64,000 nucleotides of DNA. It comes from Streptomyces sp. NBC_01214. GTDB taxonomy: Bacteria; Actinomycetota; Actinomycetes; Streptomycetales; Streptomycetaceae. Numbering within the stretch: position 1 is the stretch's first letter; every line of letters starts with the position of its first letter. The notes beneath the pieces are model-generated. The model saw only the letters and a list, made by a program, of their open reading frames with translations. It was not told the origin of the DNA and did no database searches. Below, piece after piece: positions 36,794-47,410 of this stretch. A program made the position numbers and the translations under genes. The stretch covers positions 1,138,501 to 1,202,500 of the forward strand of contig NZ_JAPEOS010000001.1 of assembly GCF_026340975.1 (NCBI RefSeq), given 5' to 3'.

Positions 36794-36826
36794 AATCTAT
36801 TCAGGGCGAGAGGATGTGAATAGATT
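36794..36826. promoter_or_regulatory. Inverted repeat in the hutU/decarboxylase divergent promoter region
   Basis: AATCTATTCA (36794-36803) and TGAATAGATT (36817-36826) form a perfect 10-base inverted repeat, 13-base spacer, ending 25 bases before the hutU ATG. The TTGACT at 36787-36792 is a possible -35 box. The position fits an operator controlling both divergent genes; the cognate regulator is unknown but the RpiR protein nearby is the obvious candidate. Confidence 0.55.
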
Positions 36827-36851
36827 GACCAACATCGGAGGAGGCAACGCC

Positions 36852-38512
<1,661 letters not shown>

Positions 38513-38516
<4 letters not shown>

Positions 38517-39802
38517 GCGAGACAGACTTCCCGGGCTCGGGGGAGCAGGGTGCGGCGCCGCGACCGGCGGCCCGCACGACCGGCTCCGGCGAGGCCGCGT
38601 CGTTCCACGAGATGTGGGCCGAGCTCGCACCCATCGGCCGCGACGCCGGCACCGGCGGGTACCGCCGGTACGCCTGGAGCGGGGCCGACGCCGACTGCCG
38701 GACCTGGTTCCAGGAGCAGGCCGAGGCGCGCGGGCTGACGTACGAGACGGACCGCAACGGCAACCAGTGGGCCTGGCTCGGCGACCCCCTCGCGGGGGAC
38801 GCCGTGGTCACCGGCTCGCACCTGGACTCCGTCCCCGACGGCGGGGCCTTCGACGGCCCCCTCGGCGTGGTGTCCTCCTTCGCGGCCCTGGACGAGCTCC
38901 GCAGGCGGGGCGCGGAGTTCTCCAGGCCGCTGGCCATCACCAACTTCGGTGACGAGGAGGGCGCCCGCTTCGGGCTCGCCTGCGTCGGCTCCCGGCTCGC
39001 CGCCGGGCAGCTGACCAAGGACAAGGCGTACGAGCTGCGCGACGCCGAGGGCATCTCCCTGCCCCAGGCCATGGAGGCCGCCGGATACGACCCCGAGACC
39101 ATCGGGGCCGACCCCGAACGCCTCGGCCGCATCGGCGCCTTCGTCGAGCTGCACGTGGAGCAGGGCCGGGCCCTGGACCTGTCCGGGGACCGGGTCGGCA
39201 TCGCCTCCGCGATCTGGCCGCACGGCCGCTGGCGGTTCGACTTCCGCGGCGAGGCCAACCACGCCGGCACCACCCGGCTGGTCGACCGCCGCGACCCGAT
39301 GCTCACCTACGCGGCGACCGTGCTGGCCGCCCGCAGCGAGGCGGCCCTCGCCGGGGCCGTCGCCACCTTCGGGAAGATCTCGGTCGAGCCCAACGGGGTC
39401 AACGCCATCCCCTCGCTCGTGCGCGGCTGGCTCGACTCCCGGGCCGCTGACCAGGCCACCCTCGACACGGTCGTCACGGCCATCGAGAAGGCCGCGCGCG
39501 AGCGCGCCGACCAGGACGGCATCGACCTCGGCATCGTCCGGGAGTCCTTCACCCCGGTCGTCGAGTTCGAGCACGCCCTGCGCGACGAGATGAACCGGAT
39601 CCTGGGCGGTTCGGTCCCCGTTCTCGGGACCGGAGCGGGACACGACGCCGGGATCCTCTCGGCGGCCGTCCCGACCGCCATGCTGTTCGTGCGGAACCCG
39701 ACCGGCGTCTCCCACTCCCCGCGGGAGTTCGCCGCCGAGGACGACTGCGTGGCCGGTGTCCTCGCCCTCGCCGACGTACTGGAAGGCCTGGCATGTCGTT
39801 GA
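38513..39802 (+). CDS. M20-family amidohydrolase, annotated as allantoate amidohydrolase, in the hut operon
   Basis: A 429-residue dinuclear metallo-amidase of the allantoate amidohydrolase/N-carbamoyl-amino-acid hydrolase group. Metal ligands are visible: His in GSHLDSV, Asp in AFDGPLG, Glu-Glu in GDEEGARF, His in [10 protein letters not shown], and a C-terminal His in [13 protein letters not shown]. It starts with GTG overlapping the hutU stop and overlaps hutF by 10 bases, so it belongs to the histidine pathway. The HutF route needs an N-formylglutamate deformylase and no HutG is visible here, so it may perform that step (inference). A genuine purine role is the alternative. Confidence 0.88.
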
Positions 39803-41133
39803 CGACGTACTGGCTGGAGCACGCCTGGCTCGGCACTCACGTCGAGCCGGGCGTTGCCCTGGAGGTCACGCAGGACGGGCGGATCGGCGCCCTGCGCACC
39901 GGGGTGCAGACCCCGCCGCCGGGCGCCGAGGTGCTGCGCGGCCTCACCCTCCCCGGGCTGGCCAACGCGCACAGCCACGCCTTCCACCGGGCCCTGCGGG
40001 GCACGGTCCAGGTCGGCTCCGGCACCTTCTGGACCTGGCGCGACCTCATGTACAAGGTCGCCCAGAACCTCACCCCCGACAGCTACTTCGCGCTCGCCCG
40101 CGCCGTCTATGCCGAGATGGCGCTGGCCGGCATCACCAACGTCGGCGAGTTCCACTACGTCCACCACGCGCCCGGCGGCGCCGCGTACGCCGACCCCAAC
40201 GCGATGGGCGAGGCCCTGATCGAGGCAGCCGCCGCGGCCGGCATCCGGATCACCCTCCTGGACACGGCGTACCTGTCCTCGGGCTTCGGCGAGGCCCCCA
40301 ACGCCCACCAGCTGCGCTTCTCCGACGGCACCGCCGAAGCCTGGGCCGAGCGCGCCAGTGCCCTCAAGCCCCGCGAGCACGCCCTGATCGGCGCCGCCAT
40401 CCACTCGGTCCGCGCCGTACCGGCCGCCGAACTGGCCACCGTCGCCGGCTGGGCCGAGGAGCGCCGGGCGCCCCTGCACGTCCACCTCTCGGAGCAGACC
40501 GCGGAGAACGACGCCTGCCAGGCCGCCCACGGCCGTACGCCGACCCAGCTGCTGGCCGACCACGGCGTGCTCGGCCCGCGCACCACCGGCGTCCACAACA
40601 CGCACCTCACGGACACGGACATCGCCCTCCTGGGCGGGACCACCACCGGCACGTGCATGTGCCCCACCACCGAACGCGACCTCGCGGACGGCATCGGCCC
40701 GGCGGTCCGGCTCCAGCACGCGGGCAGCCCGCTGTCCCTGGGCAGCGACAGCCACGCCGTGATCGACCTGCTCGAAGAGGCCCGCGCGATGGAGCTCAAC
40801 GAGCGCCTGCGCAGCCGCACCCGGGGCCACTGGACGGCGAACGCCCTGCTTGCCGCCGCCACCGAGGACGGCCACGCCGCCCTCGGACTCCCGGACGCGG
40901 GCCGCCTGGAGGCGGGCGCGCTCGCGGACTTCACCACGATCGCGCTGGACTCCGTACGCACGGCGGGCCCGCTGGCCCGGCTGGGTGCCGAGACGGCCGT
41001 CTTCGCCGCCACCGCCTCGGACGTCCGCCACACGGTGGTGGGCGGCCGCCACGTGGTCCGCGACGGTCACCACACCCTGGTCGGGGACGTCCCGACGGCC
41101 CTGTCCGAGTCCATCGCGGCCCTCCGCTCCTGA
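39793..41133 (+). CDS. hutF: Formimidoylglutamate deiminase
   Basis: A 446-residue amidohydrolase-superfamily enzyme that removes ammonia from N-formimino-L-glutamate, giving N-formylglutamate. The metal-binding HSHAFHRALRGT (near residue 62), the HVHLSEQT helix around 230 and the SDSHAVIDLLEEA region are diagnostic, as are the Pro/Gly-rich flanks. The start ATG is inside the previous gene, a 10-base overlap. Using HutF rather than HutE/HutG-type direct hydrolysis implies a following formylglutamate step. Confidence 0.94.
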   Translation: MSLTTYWLEHAWLGTHVEPGVALEVTQDGRIGALRTGVQTPPPGAEVLRGLTLPGLANAHSHAFHRALRGTVQVGSGTFWTWRDLMYKVAQNLTPDSYFALARAVYAEMALAGITNVGEFHYVHHAPGGAAYADPNAMGEALIEAAAAAGIRITLLDTAYLSSGFGEAPNAHQLRFSDGTAEAWAERASALKPREHALIGAAIHSVRAVPAAELATVAGWAEERRAPLHVHLSEQTAENDACQAAHGRTPTQLLADHGVLGPRTTGVHNTHLTDTDIALLGGTTTGTCMCPTTERDLADGIGPAVRLQHAGSPLSLGSDSHAVIDLLEEARAMELNERLRSRTRGHWTANALLAAATEDGHAALGLPDAGRLEAGALADFTTIALDSVRTAGPLARLGAETAVFAATASDVRHTVVGGRHVVRDGHHTLVGDVPTALSESIAALRS

Positions 41134-41203
41134 CCGCGGCGCCTGCGGCGGGCCCTTCCCCCACCCCGCCCCTTCCCGAAACCGGGCTCCGCCCGGACCC
41201 GGT

Positions 41204-41274
41204 CCTCAAACGCCGGACGGGCTGAAAAACAGCCCCGCCGGCGTTTGAGGCGCGGGGTCTGGGGCGGAGCCCCA
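41204..41274. repeat. Dispersed palindromic repeat with long hairpin between hutF and hutI
   Basis: CCTCAAACGCCGG (41204-41216) pairs perfectly with CCGGCGTTTGAGG (41238-41250), with an inner GGGCTG/CAGCCC stem around AAAAA; followed by CGCGGGGTCTGGGGCGGAGCCCC. It would form a strong hairpin between hutF and hutI and may terminate or stabilise the transcript. Confidence 0.85.
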
Positions 41275-41290
41275 GCTACGAGAGGAACCC

Positions 41291-42469
41291 GTGACCACCA
41301 CCGCCATCACCAACATCGGCAGCCTCGTCACCAACGACCCGTCCGTCGGAGACGGCTCCGCCCTCGGCCTCATCCAGGACGCGGCCGTCGTCATCGAGGA
41401 CGACAAGATCGCCTGGGTCGGCCCCACCGCCAAGGCCCCGGCGGCGGACGACACGTACGACGCCGCCGGCCGCGCCGTCATCCCCGGCTTCGTCGACTCC
41501 CACTCCCACCTCGTCTTCGCCGGCGACCGCACCCAGGAGTTCAACGCCCGGATGTCGGGCCGCGCCTACTCCGCCGGCGGCATCCGCACCACCGTCGCCG
41601 CCACCCGCGCCGCCACCGACGCGGAGCTGGAGGCGGGCCTGGTGCGCCACCTCGACGAGGCCCGCCGCCAGGGCACCACCACCTTCGAGACCAAGTCCGG
41701 CTACGGCCTCACCGTCGCCGACGAGGCCCGCGCCCTGCGCATCGCCGCCGCGCACACCGAGGAGGTCACCTACCTCGGCGCGCACATCGTCTCCCCGGAC
41801 TTCGCGGAGGACCCGGCCGGCTACGTCGACCTCGTCACCGGCGAGATGCTGGAGGCCTGCGCCCCGTACGCCCGCTGGGTGGACGTCTTCTGCGAGAAGG
41901 GCGCCTTCGACGGCGACCAGGCCCGCGCGATCCTCACCGCCGGGGCCGCCGCCGGGCTGATCCCCCGGGTGCACGCCAACCAGCTCTCCTACGGGCCCGG
42001 CGTCCAGCTCGCCGTCGAGCTGGAGGCCGCCTCCGCCGACCACTGCACCCACCTCACCGACGCCGACGTCGACGCCCTCGCGCAAGCCGCCGGCACCACC
42101 GTCGCCACCCTGCTGCCCGGCGCCGAGTTCTCCACGCGCGCCCAGTGGCCCGACGCCCGGCGCCTGATCGACGCGGGTGCCACCGTCGCCCTGTCCACGG
42201 ACTGCAACCCCGGCTCCTCCTACACGAGTTCGATGCCCTTCTGTATCGCGCTCGCGGTCCGCGACATGCGGATGACCCCCGACGAGGCCCTCTGGTCGGC
42301 CACCGCCGGCGGCGCCCGCGCCCTGCGCCGCGAGGACATCGGCCGCGTGGCCCCCGGAGCCCGTGCCGACCTGGCCCTGTTGGACGCCCCGAGCCACGTC
42401 CACCTCGCCTACCGGCCGGGCGTACCGCTCGTGTCCGGCGTCTGGCAGCGGGGCCGCCGCGTGCACTGA
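41291..42469 (+). CDS. hutI: Imidazolonepropionase
   Basis: A 392-residue amidohydrolase that opens the imidazolone ring to give N-formimino-L-glutamate. Metal-binding [10 protein letters not shown], the substrate segment [23 protein letters not shown], and the catalytic region [14 protein letters not shown] are typical. AGAGGA lies 6 bases before the GTG at 41291. The 157-base space to hutF carries a large palindrome, so it may be a separate transcript or a partially terminated operon. Pathway order in this block is U, (M20), F, I; histidase (hutH) is not in the window. Confidence 0.95.
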   Translation: MTTTAITNIGSLVTNDPSVGDGSALGLIQDAAVVIEDDKIAWVGPTAKAPAADDTYDAAGRAVIPGFVDSHSHLVFAGDRTQEFNARMSGRAYSAGGIRTTVAATRAATDAELEAGLVRHLDEARRQGTTTFETKSGYGLTVADEARALRIAAAHTEEVTYLGAHIVSPDFAEDPAGYVDLVTGEMLEACAPYARWVDVFCEKGAFDGDQARAILTAGAAAGLIPRVHANQLSYGPGVQLAVELEAASADHCTHLTDADVDALAQAAGTTVATLLPGAEFSTRAQWPDARRLIDAGATVALSTDCNPGSSYTSSMPFCIALAVRDMRMTPDEALWSATAGGARALRREDIGRVAPGARADLALLDAPSHVHLAYRPGVPLVSGVWQRGRRVH

Positions 42470-42582
42470 CGAACGGTCAATCCCGGGTTGTCCTTTGTCT
42501 TCCCTCCGTAAGCCCCCGGGCTTACCTTGAGCCACCGATCTGATGTGTCGTCAGTTTTCTGTGGCCCGAGGGGAAGACGAAG

Positions 42583-43260
42583 GTGTCCGACCGCAAACGC
42601 ACCACCGCGCTCGCGCTGGCCTCCGCGCTGGCCGGATCGGCGGTGCTGTTCACCGCCCCCGCGGCCCATGCCGCCGTCGTCGACATCGCCTACGACTGCA
42701 AGACCCCGATCGGGGACAAGTCGGCGGTGTCGCCCATCGAGATCAAGGCCGTCAAGGAGGGCGACGGGTACAAGCTGACGATGTCCTTCCAGAAGGGCGT
42801 CTCGTCCAGCCCCATCGAACTCGGCAAGGGCGCGATGAAGCCCAGCGCCGTCGTCCTCGTCGACGGCGCCGAGAAGGCGTCCGTGCCGGTCTCGGGCCCG
42901 TCCAACCCCGAGGCCGTCCCCCCGGACACACCCATCAAGATCACCGACCTCTCGGGCACCTACACGCCCAAGAAGAGCGGCAAGGTCACCTTCACCGCCG
43001 GGGTGCTCACCATCGTGGCGATGGGCACCACGACGACCTGCACCCCCGGCAACAGCCCGAAGCCCTCGCTGGAACTGGACGTCACGGCGGCCGGCGCCGG
43101 GAACGCGCAGGCCGGCGCCGACACCACCGGCGACACCCTCCCGCAGACCGGGCCCGCCGACTCCGCCCTGGCCCTCGGCACCCTCGGCGGCACCGTGCTG
43201 CTCTCCGGCGCCGTCGGCGTGCTCTGGCTGACCCGGCGCGGCCGGCGGGCCCGGTCCTGA
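42583..43260 (+). CDS. Secreted protein with LPXTG-type sorting signal
   Basis: A 225-residue exported protein. Signal peptide to about residue 32 (AHAA), a single beta-rich domain (about 33-170: VDIAYDCKTPIG to PSLELDVTAAG), then the sorting signal LPQTG (186-190), a TM stretch and a positive tail (RRGRRARS). Sortase would cleave after the Thr and attach it to peptidoglycan. The domain is homologous to the C-terminal half of the protein encoded at 45393-46724 (both contain TGTYxPxKSGKVT and a paired Cys). GTG start with AGGGGAAG upstream. Family not named; first gene of the surface cluster. Confidence 0.82.
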   Translation: MSDRKRTTALALASALAGSAVLFTAPAAHAAVVDIAYDCKTPIGDKSAVSPIEIKAVKEGDGYKLTMSFQKGVSSSPIELGKGAMKPSAVVLVDGAEKASVPVSGPSNPEAVPPDTPIKITDLSGTYTPKKSGKVTFTAGVLTIVAMGTTTTCTPGNSPKPSLELDVTAAGAGNAQAGADTTGDTLPQTGPADSALALGTLGGTVLLSGAVGVLWLTRRGRRARS

Positions 43261-43276
43261 ACGGAGCACCCCGGTC

Positions 43277-44290
43277 ATGCACGTGCTCCCCACCCTGAGG
43301 CGCGCCGGAGCCGTCCTGCTGCTCGCCGCCGCTGCGCTGTACGCGGCCCCCGCGCACCCCGCGGCCGCCGACGAGCCGGGCTGGACCGCCGAGCCCGCCG
43401 CCGGAGCCGCGGCCACCGTCCGCCCGTACTTCTACCTGGCCGGTGCCGCCGGCACCGTGCTGGAGGACCGCCTCGCCCTGGCCAACACCACCGACCAGGA
43501 GCGCACCATCACGCTGCGCGGGGCCGACGCCTACAACACGGCCGACGGCGCCTTCGCGGTCCGCCTGGCGGCGCCCGGCAGCGGGGCCACCGGGGCCACC
43601 GGGGCCGGTTCCTGGATCAGCTTCGGGGCCGCCGCCACCGTGAAGGTCCCGCCCCGCACCCGTGCCGTGGTCCCCTTCACCCTCACCGTGCCGCCCGCCT
43701 CTCCGCCCGGCGACCACCCCGCCGCCGTGATCGCCACCGAGGGCGGCCACGAGGTCGGAGTACGGGTCCACCTGCGGGTCGGCGGCCCCGCCCTGGCCGC
43801 CCTCACGGTCGAGGACGTCGCCGTACGGGGCCGGGGCCAGGCCGCCGTCATCGCCTACACCCTCGTCAACCGCGGCAACGTGGCCCTCGTCCCCGACCTC
43901 CGGATCAGCGCCGAGGCCCTCATCGGCGAGGTGTCCGACCCGCCCCGCGGCCGCACCCTGCCGGTGGAACTGCTCCCCGGCCAGCGGGTGGAGCTCACCG
44001 AGCCCTGGCCCGGCGCCCCGGCCTTCGACCGGGTCCGCGTCACCCTCACCGTGACGGCCCCCGGCGGCGCCCGCGCGGTGGCCACCGGCTCGCGCTGGCT
44101 CGTCCCCCGGGGCCCGGCCGGCTGGACCGGGGCCGGCCTGCTCTGCCTCGGCGCGGCCACCGCCGCCGCGCTGTACCTCGTACGCGGCCGGCGGCCCCGA
44201 CCGGGACCGGACCCGGAGCCGGACGCGCCGTCCGCGGCCGGTCCGACGACCCCTGCACCGCACCACGAACTGACGGGAGCCGCCAGGTGA
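43277..44290 (+). CDS. DUF916/WxL-associated-like exported membrane protein
   Basis: A 337-residue protein with a signal peptide (to about residue 38), two beta-sandwich regions (VRPYFYLAGAAGTVLEDRLA and WISFGAAATVKVPPRTRAVV) and a C-terminal TM at about 285-305 followed by a short Pro-rich tail. The PPRTRAVVPFTLTVPPASPPGDHPAAVIA segment resembles the DUF916 proteins that bind peptidoglycan and work with WxL surface proteins in firmicutes; the assignment is tentative. It overlaps the next gene by 4 bases, placing it firmly in the surface cluster. Confidence 0.75.
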   Translation: MHVLPTLRRAGAVLLLAAAALYAAPAHPAAADEPGWTAEPAAGAAATVRPYFYLAGAAGTVLEDRLALANTTDQERTITLRGADAYNTADGAFAVRLAAPGSGATGATGAGSWISFGAAATVKVPPRTRAVVPFTLTVPPASPPGDHPAAVIATEGGHEVGVRVHLRVGGPALAALTVEDVAVRGRGQAAVIAYTLVNRGNVALVPDLRISAEALIGEVSDPPRGRTLPVELLPGQRVELTEPWPGAPAFDRVRVTLTVTAPGGARAVATGSRWLVPRGPAGWTGAGLLCLGAATAAALYLVRGRRPRPGPDPEPDAPSAAGPTTPAPHHELTGAAR

Positions 44291-45396
44291 GAAGAGTCGG
44301 AGCCCTGCTGGCCGCGGGGTTGGCGGTGTGCGCCCTCGCCCTGTTCCCCACGGGCCCGGCCGCGGCCGCCGAGGGCGAGCCGGCCGTGGCGCTCTCGCTC
44401 CAGGAGGCCGCCAAGGGCACCGGGATCACCGTCACCGGTACCGGCTGGCCGGCCAAGACGCTGGTGATGCTGCTGGTCTGCGGCCAGAACATGATCGGCG
44501 GCACCAACAGCTGCGCCAACGCCGACGGCGCCGCCGTCTCCGTCGGCGCCGACGGCCGCTTCACCGCCCAGCTGCCCGTGGTGGCACCGCCCAAGCCGTG
44601 CCCCTGCATCGTCAACGTCACCTCCGTCAACGGTGACCAGTCCACCGTCGCGACCCCCCTGAAGATCACCGACCACCCGGTCGCCGAGCTGCCCGCCGAA
44701 TCCGGTACGGCCCGCCTCGCGATGCTCACCGGGGTCCGGCTGGAGGGCGAGGACGGGGTGCTGACCTGGTTCGGCGCCCCGCCCGCCCGGAAGTTCAAGG
44801 TCACCGTCGGCAATCTCGGCCCGGTCCCGGTCAAGGACCCGGTCTTCCAGCTCGGCACCGCGCACGGGGTGTTCGCCCCGCTGTGGGAGGAGGCCCGCTG
44901 GAAGGGCACCATCCCGCCCGGCGGCAAGGCGGAGATCGCGCTCGACGTGGGCCTCGCCGCCGGCGCCCACGGCGACTACACGATCTCCCTCAAGTACGGC
45001 GAGACCGTGGTGGCCACGCAGCCCTGGGGCGTGGACCGCCCGTACGGGGTGCTGCTCTTCTGGGGCCTGCTCCTGCTGGTGATCCCGGCCGCGGTCTTCC
45101 GCATCGGCATGGCGATCGTCGACCGGGTGCGGCCGCGCGCCGCGCCCGCCGCCGGCCGCCACCGCGGTACGGGTCCCGCGGCCGCAGCCGCGGCGGCCTC
45201 CGCCGTGACGGCCCGACTGCCGAAGATCCCGGCCCTGCGGCCCCCGGAGCCGGCCCCGGGCCCCGACCGCCCGGAGCAGTCCCCCCAGACCACCACGGCG
45301 GTCCTGCCGTGGTTCACCCCGGACAGTACGCCGGGCACAGCACCACAGGCGTCCGCACCGTCTGAGAACCGTTCGACGACGAAGGGACATTCGTGA
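44287..45396 (+). CDS. Exported membrane protein with neocarzinostatin-like domain
   Basis: A 369-residue protein: signal peptide (to about 27), an Ig-like domain (about 32-130) with paired Cys (LLVCGQN.NSCAN and PCPCIVNV) and the VTVTGTGWPAKT motif that recalls the neocarzinostatin/macromomycin family, a second sandwich to about 250 with no named family, one TM (about 252-275), and a long Pro/Ala-rich cytoplasmic tail. Resemblance to neocarzinostatin reflects a shared fold; there is no evidence of enediyne binding. GTG start overlaps the previous stop; the 3' end overlaps the next ATG by 4 bases. Confidence 0.72.
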   Translation: MRRVGALLAAGLAVCALALFPTGPAAAAEGEPAVALSLQEAAKGTGITVTGTGWPAKTLVMLLVCGQNMIGGTNSCANADGAAVSVGADGRFTAQLPVVAPPKPCPCIVNVTSVNGDQSTVATPLKITDHPVAELPAESGTARLAMLTGVRLEGEDGVLTWFGAPPARKFKVTVGNLGPVPVKDPVFQLGTAHGVFAPLWEEARWKGTIPPGGKAEIALDVGLAAGAHGDYTISLKYGETVVATQPWGVDRPYGVLLFWGLLLLVIPAAVFRIGMAIVDRVRPRAAPAAGRHRGTGPAAAAAAASAVTARLPKIPALRPPEPAPGPDRPEQSPQTTTAVLPWFTPDSTPGTAPQASAPSENRSTTKGHS

Positions 45397-46724
45397 AAAC
45401 CCAACGGAGGGTGAGCGCGGCCGTGATCGCGCTGATGCTCGGCGGCGCCGGTATCGCCATCGGAGCCACTCCCGCCCAGGCCGCGGAGACCAAGTTCAAC
45501 GTCAAGTGCGTTCCCCCGGCCGGGGGCGGTAGTCCGGTGGAGGGGGAGACCACCGCCAAGGTCACCGCTCCCGCCTCGGCGAAGGTCGGCGACGAGGTCG
45601 ACGTGTCCTGGGAGACGGTGAAGCCGGCCTCGAACAACACGGACCTGATGGACATCCCGCAGGACGCGGTCCAGCCCACGGGCTGGATCACCGTGGGCGG
45701 CGGTGGCGGTGAGCTGAAGGTCGTCGGGGAGAAGAAGAACCCGCCGATCCCGAAGAAGGCGCCCATGGTGATGTCCGTGATGAAGGGAAAGCTGAAGCTC
45801 ACCAAGGCCGGGAAGATCACGCTGACCCCCGGCAAGTACGACGTGGCCGTCACCTTCTCCTTCGGCACCTTCGTCACCAAGTGCGCCCCGACCGGCAGCG
45901 TGGGCGTCGGGGCCACCATCGACGTGGCGGCCGGCTCCAGCGGCGGGACGACGACCGGTGGCACCACCTCGGGGGGCTCCACGACCACCGGCGGCTCCAC
46001 CACCTCGGGCGGTTCCACGACCACCGGCGGTTCCACCACCACTTCGGGCGGATCGGCTTCGGGCGGTTCCGCCTCCGGCGGCGGGGGCGGCCAGACCGAC
46101 TTCCCCGGCAAGGCGGTCGAGGTGGCCTTCGACTGCGGTCCGGTCGTCCCGGGGGGCATCAAGACCCCGGTCACCATCAACGCGAAGAAGAACGGCGGCA
46201 GCTACGACCTGACGGTCAAGACCGCCAAGGGTGCGATGGCGGCGCCCATGGCCCTGCCCGCGGGAGCGCTCAAGCCCTCGATGGACGTGAAGCTCGGCGG
46301 GGCGGACAGCGGCACGGTCAAGGTCTCCGGCCCGGCCAACGCGGAGCCGATCCCGGACAAGGCCCCGGTCAGCCTCAGCGACATGACGGGCACCTACAAG
46401 CCCGGCAAGAGCGGCAAGGTGACGCTGAGCCCGGACCAGCTGACGATCGACGTCACGATGGCCCCCGGCGCCACCCCGATCAACGTCCCCTGCAAGGCGA
46501 CGAGCAGCGGGGTCTCGCTGGAACTGGACACCGCCGCACAGCCGGGGGGCTCCGGCTCCTCGACGAGCACCACCGGCAGCGCCACCTCGGGCGGCCTCGC
46601 CGAGACCGGCGCGGAGGACGAGGGCGGGATCAAGGCCCTGGCCCTGGTCGCCGGCACGGTGATCCTGCTCGGCGGCGCGGTGTTCACCTTCACCCCGTGG
46701 CGCCGCCTGCGCGGCACCCGCTGA
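45393..46724 (+). CDS. Surface protein with Ser/Thr/Gly linker and LAXTG sorting signal
   Basis: A 443-residue exported protein. Signal peptide to about 30 (AQAAET), an N-terminal beta domain (about 31-175), a low-complexity linker of GGSTTTGGSTTSG repeats (about 185-230), and a second domain homologous to the 42583 protein (about 245-390), then LAETG (402-406), a TM and basic tail (RRLRGTR). LAXTG is the motif of class E sortases that in Streptomyces anchor chaplins. It is the largest and last linked gene of the cluster. Length and composition suggest a protruding, elongated surface molecule. Confidence 0.8.
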   Translation: MKTQRRVSAAVIALMLGGAGIAIGATPAQAAETKFNVKCVPPAGGGSPVEGETTAKVTAPASAKVGDEVDVSWETVKPASNNTDLMDIPQDAVQPTGWITVGGGGGELKVVGEKKNPPIPKKAPMVMSVMKGKLKLTKAGKITLTPGKYDVAVTFSFGTFVTKCAPTGSVGVGATIDVAAGSSGGTTTGGTTSGGSTTTGGSTTSGGSTTTGGSTTTSGGSASGGSASGGGGGQTDFPGKAVEVAFDCGPVVPGGIKTPVTINAKKNGGSYDLTVKTAKGAMAAPMALPAGALKPSMDVKLGGADSGTVKVSGPANAEPIPDKAPVSLSDMTGTYKPGKSGKVTLSPDQLTIDVTMAPGATPINVPCKATSSGVSLELDTAAQPGGSGSSTSTTGSATSGGLAETGAEDEGGIKALALVAGTVILLGGAVFTFTPWRRLRGTR

Positions 46725-46979
46725 CCGATGAGAAGCCACCGTCGAGCGACCGTGCGCGTCCTGGCTCTGATGCCGGGGCGCGCACGGCTTTCGGACGGCG
46801 CGCCCGCACAGCGCCGTTCGTTCTCCCTTCCCCCCTTCGGGGAGGCAGTTCCCGCCGACTGGCGGATACCGGTTCTCCCACGGTCCGGCGAAGATCGGCG
46901 AGCGACCTCCTGGCGGGCGGGCGCGAGCCCGACCGGCGCGCGGTCGGCTCCTGCTTCACATCGGAGAACGGACAGTCCC

Positions 46980-47321
46980 ATGAAGTTGAAATTCGCCGTC
47001 GCGACGCTGGCCGTCGCCTCGGCCCTGAGTGTGCTCGGAGCGCCGGCGGTCTCCGCGGCCGCTGCCGGCGGCGGTTGCAGGACGACCGCGGAACTGGACG
47101 GCATGGGCCGCCCGAATGCCACGTCCAGGTGCACCGGACGCTTCGCCTCCGGTGCGCAGCACCGCGCGAAGATCATCTGCGACATGGTGCAGGGTGCCCG
47201 CGAACACGTGGTGCGCCGGACCTACCGCAGCGACTGGGCCCCCACCGGCTCGGCCGCCTCGGTCCGCTGCGGGTCCAAGTCCTTCCTCGTCGGATTCGGC
47301 TCCGAGGTGCGGGGCGCCTGA
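46980..47321 (+). CDS. Small secreted protein
   Basis: A 113-residue protein with signal peptide (about 1-27, ending SAAAAG), three Cys (GGGCRTTAEL, TSRCTGRFA, IICDMVQGA) and a fourth near VRCGSKSF, and a positive mature part, so it is probably disulfide-bonded and exported. No family recognised. ATG at 46980 is the only start giving a signal peptide; the ribosome-binding site (GGAG, 13 bases away) is poor. 255 bases after the surface cluster, probably its own transcript. Ends before the hairpin at 47355. Confidence 0.7.
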   Translation: MKLKFAVATLAVASALSVLGAPAVSAAAAGGGCRTTAELDGMGRPNATSRCTGRFASGAQHRAKIICDMVQGAREHVVRRTYRSDWAPTGSAASVRCGSKSFLVGFGSEVRGA

Positions 47322-47354
47322 TTCCACGGCGCCGTTGGAGGGCCCCGAACACCG

Positions 47355-47392
47355 CGACGGCCCGGCACGCCGGAAGGCGTGCCGGGCCGTCG
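47355..47392. terminator. Bidirectional terminator between the small secreted protein and the peptide transporter
   Basis: A perfect 17-base-pair stem CGACGGCCCGGCACGCC with its complement and a GGAA tetraloop. It lies between convergent genes, so it can terminate both. Confidence 0.75.
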
Positions 47393-47410
47393 CCCGCGTG
47401 GAGGCGTGCG

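Noticed and set aside
44287..45396. Enediyne or chromoprotein biosynthesis locus based on the neocarzinostatin-like fold
   Set aside because: No PKS, apoprotein partner or tailoring genes nearby; the domain similarity is fold-level only.
46728..46979. Upstream extension of the small secreted protein
   Set aside because: The extra 84 residues are basic and disordered and would mask the signal peptide beginning MKLKFAVA.
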